This document shows positions 4,781 through 5,514 of a DNA stretch of 5,514 bases, piece by piece. Both the position numbers and the translations under genes were made by a program. Origin of the DNA: Euryarchaeota archaeon Ods04 (GTDB lineage Archaea > Halobacteriota > Halobacteria > Halobacteriales > Halorutilaceae). The notes below the pieces were generated by a model that worked only from the letters and a program-made list of their open reading frames with translations, was not told where the DNA came from and did not search any database. Each line of letters starts with the position of its first letter. Within the stretch, counting starts at the first letter, position 1. The stretch covers positions 1 to 5,514 of the forward strand of contig JAQZDD010000091.1 in the NCBI GenBank assembly GCA_028751055.1, given 5' to 3'.

Positions 4781-5514
4781 GGCAGGATACTGTCGAAGAG
4801 TAGGCTCTCGACACCTGCGGGGTCTTCTTCGGTAGCTATGAGCAGAAACCTCCCGTCGAGTTCCAGACGTACGTCGTCCATATCCCTGCCCGGGTATCCT
4901 TCGTAGGCTTCCTCGGCGAACTCCTCGTCGGGATAGACGGCGACCTCGACGAACTCCAGAACACCGTCGTCGCGCTCCTGTATGAAGGTGTAGGCGGCGT
5001 TCTTGGTGCCGTCGTAGTTGAAGAGGACGCCGATGGGTGAGTCGACGTAATCTTCGATTCCCTGTACCAGTTCGCTTTCGTCCGCCTCCCTGTCCGCCTC
5101 GCCGAGTGCGGCGTCTACGACCTGCGTCGCGGTGCCGCGCGACGACGCGACGACGAACGTGTCGGAGACGACGACCTCGCGCTCTCCTGTCTCCGTGTCG
5201 GTCTGTGTCGGCGTCTCCGCGTCTCGCGTGCTGACCTCGACCTCGTCGTCGTGTGCGTCGGCGGGTTCGTTTCCGCGTAAGACAGCGAAGCCCTCGTGCT
5301 CCGTCTCCTCGACAGCGACGAGTTCGTCGGAGATTTCGTCTACGAGCGTGTCGGCGTCGAAGCTTCCGCCCAGCGCGGTGAAGCCGTCTTCGCCGTCGGT
5401 CGAGATATAGCCGTCCACGTCGGCGAAGTCGGGACCTGCTTCGCCCGCGACCGCCGCCGTCTCACCGTCGCGTTCGAGCGTCGCGCTTTCCCTGATACGT
5501 GCCACGTCGGCGTA
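4777..5514 (-). CDS. Uncharacterised acidic protein, probably exported (partial, N-terminus off window)
   Basis: The minus-strand frame is open from the right edge to the TAG at 4777-4779, giving 245 visible residues. The GTG at 5505 is probably an internal valine: the frame continues upstream to the edge (Tyr-Ala-Asp) without a stop, and residues after it are ordinary folded sequence rather than a plausible N-terminus. I do not recognise the family. The protein is very acidic. A Thr/Asp/Glu-rich low-complexity linker (about 5190-5260, containing TPTQTDTETGE) separates two parts. The N-terminal part includes GFTALGGSFDADTLVDEI, then a block EHEGFAVLRG. After the linker come VVVSDTFVVASSRGTATQVVDAALGE and a C-terminal alpha/beta region ending in ESLLFDSILP. 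This layout resembles secreted or lipid-anchored haloarchaeal surface proteins, but the signal peptide, if any, lies outside the window. No transmembrane helix is seen in the part present. Confidence 0.75.
   Translation of the reverse strand, partial: YADVARIRESATLERDGETAAVAGEAGPDFADVDGYISTDGEDGFTALGGSFDADTLVDEISDELVAVEETEHEGFAVLRGNEPADAHDDEVEVSTRDAETPTQTDTETGEREVVVSDTFVVASSRGTATQVVDAALGEADREADESELVQGIEDYVDSPIGVLFNYDGTKNAAYTFIQERDDGVLEFVEVAVYPDEEFAEEAYEGYPGRDMDDVRLELDGRFLLIATEEDPAGVESLLFDSILP

Noticed and set aside
5503..5505. GTG at 5505 as the start of the right-edge gene
   Set aside because: The frame stays open to the window edge and no promoter can be seen. The following residues look like the inside of a protein, so the gene is treated as partial.
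1..5514. CRISPR array, tRNA, rRNA, insertion sequence or attachment site
   Set aside because: No spaced direct repeats, cloverleaf-like sequence, conserved rRNA block, transposase or terminal inverted repeats were seen on either strand.

Overview
This window most likely comes from an extremely halophilic archaeon (class Halobacteria or a close relative). The predicted proteins are strongly acidic, rich in Asp and Glu. Several starts have an AT-rich TATA-like box about 26-27 nt upstream and no Shine-Dalgarno sequence, as in leaderless archaeal transcripts. The gene content also fits: an archaeal Get3/ArsA ATPase, an acidic cold-shock protein and an Fe-S uracil-DNA-glycosylase-like protein. By eye GC is about 60%. 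Isoleucine ATA is used far more often than in typical high-GC haloarchaea, so a deep-branching or atypical lineage is possible.

Layout: (1) 1-811, minus strand, saccharopine-dehydrogenase-like oxidoreductase whose C-terminus lies off the left edge; (2) a 129-nt divergent promoter region; (3) 941-1168, plus, small uncharacterised protein; (4) 1273-2058, plus, ammonia-dependent NAD synthetase NadE; (5) 2113-2313, minus, cold-shock-domain protein; (6) 2376-2927, minus, family-4-type uracil-DNA-glycosylase homologue that keeps its four cysteines but has altered catalytic motifs; (7) 3016-3657, plus, uncharacterised protein with a possible degenerate PD-(D/E)XK nuclease-like core; (8) 3728-4780, plus, Get3/TRC40-type ATPase; (9) 4777-5514, minus, acidic uncharacterised protein whose N-terminus lies off the right edge. 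The longest gap is 129 nt, so no stretch of 300 bases lacks a gene.

The genes do not form an obvious pathway. Most appear to be single transcription units with their own promoters, in mixed orientations. NadE (cofactor synthesis), CSP (RNA chaperone) and Get3 (tail-anchored protein targeting) are housekeeping genes. I see no mobile element, CRISPR array, tRNA or rRNA.

The most striking signal is in the DNA itself. In a by-eye scan of all 5514 bases I found no GATC and no GGCC, although palindromes of the same base composition (GTAC, CCGG) are common. This looks like genome-wide avoidance of two restriction or methylation sites, and it appears to shape codon choice. The second point of interest is the UDG homologue, in which both active-site motifs have changed while the cluster ligands are kept.
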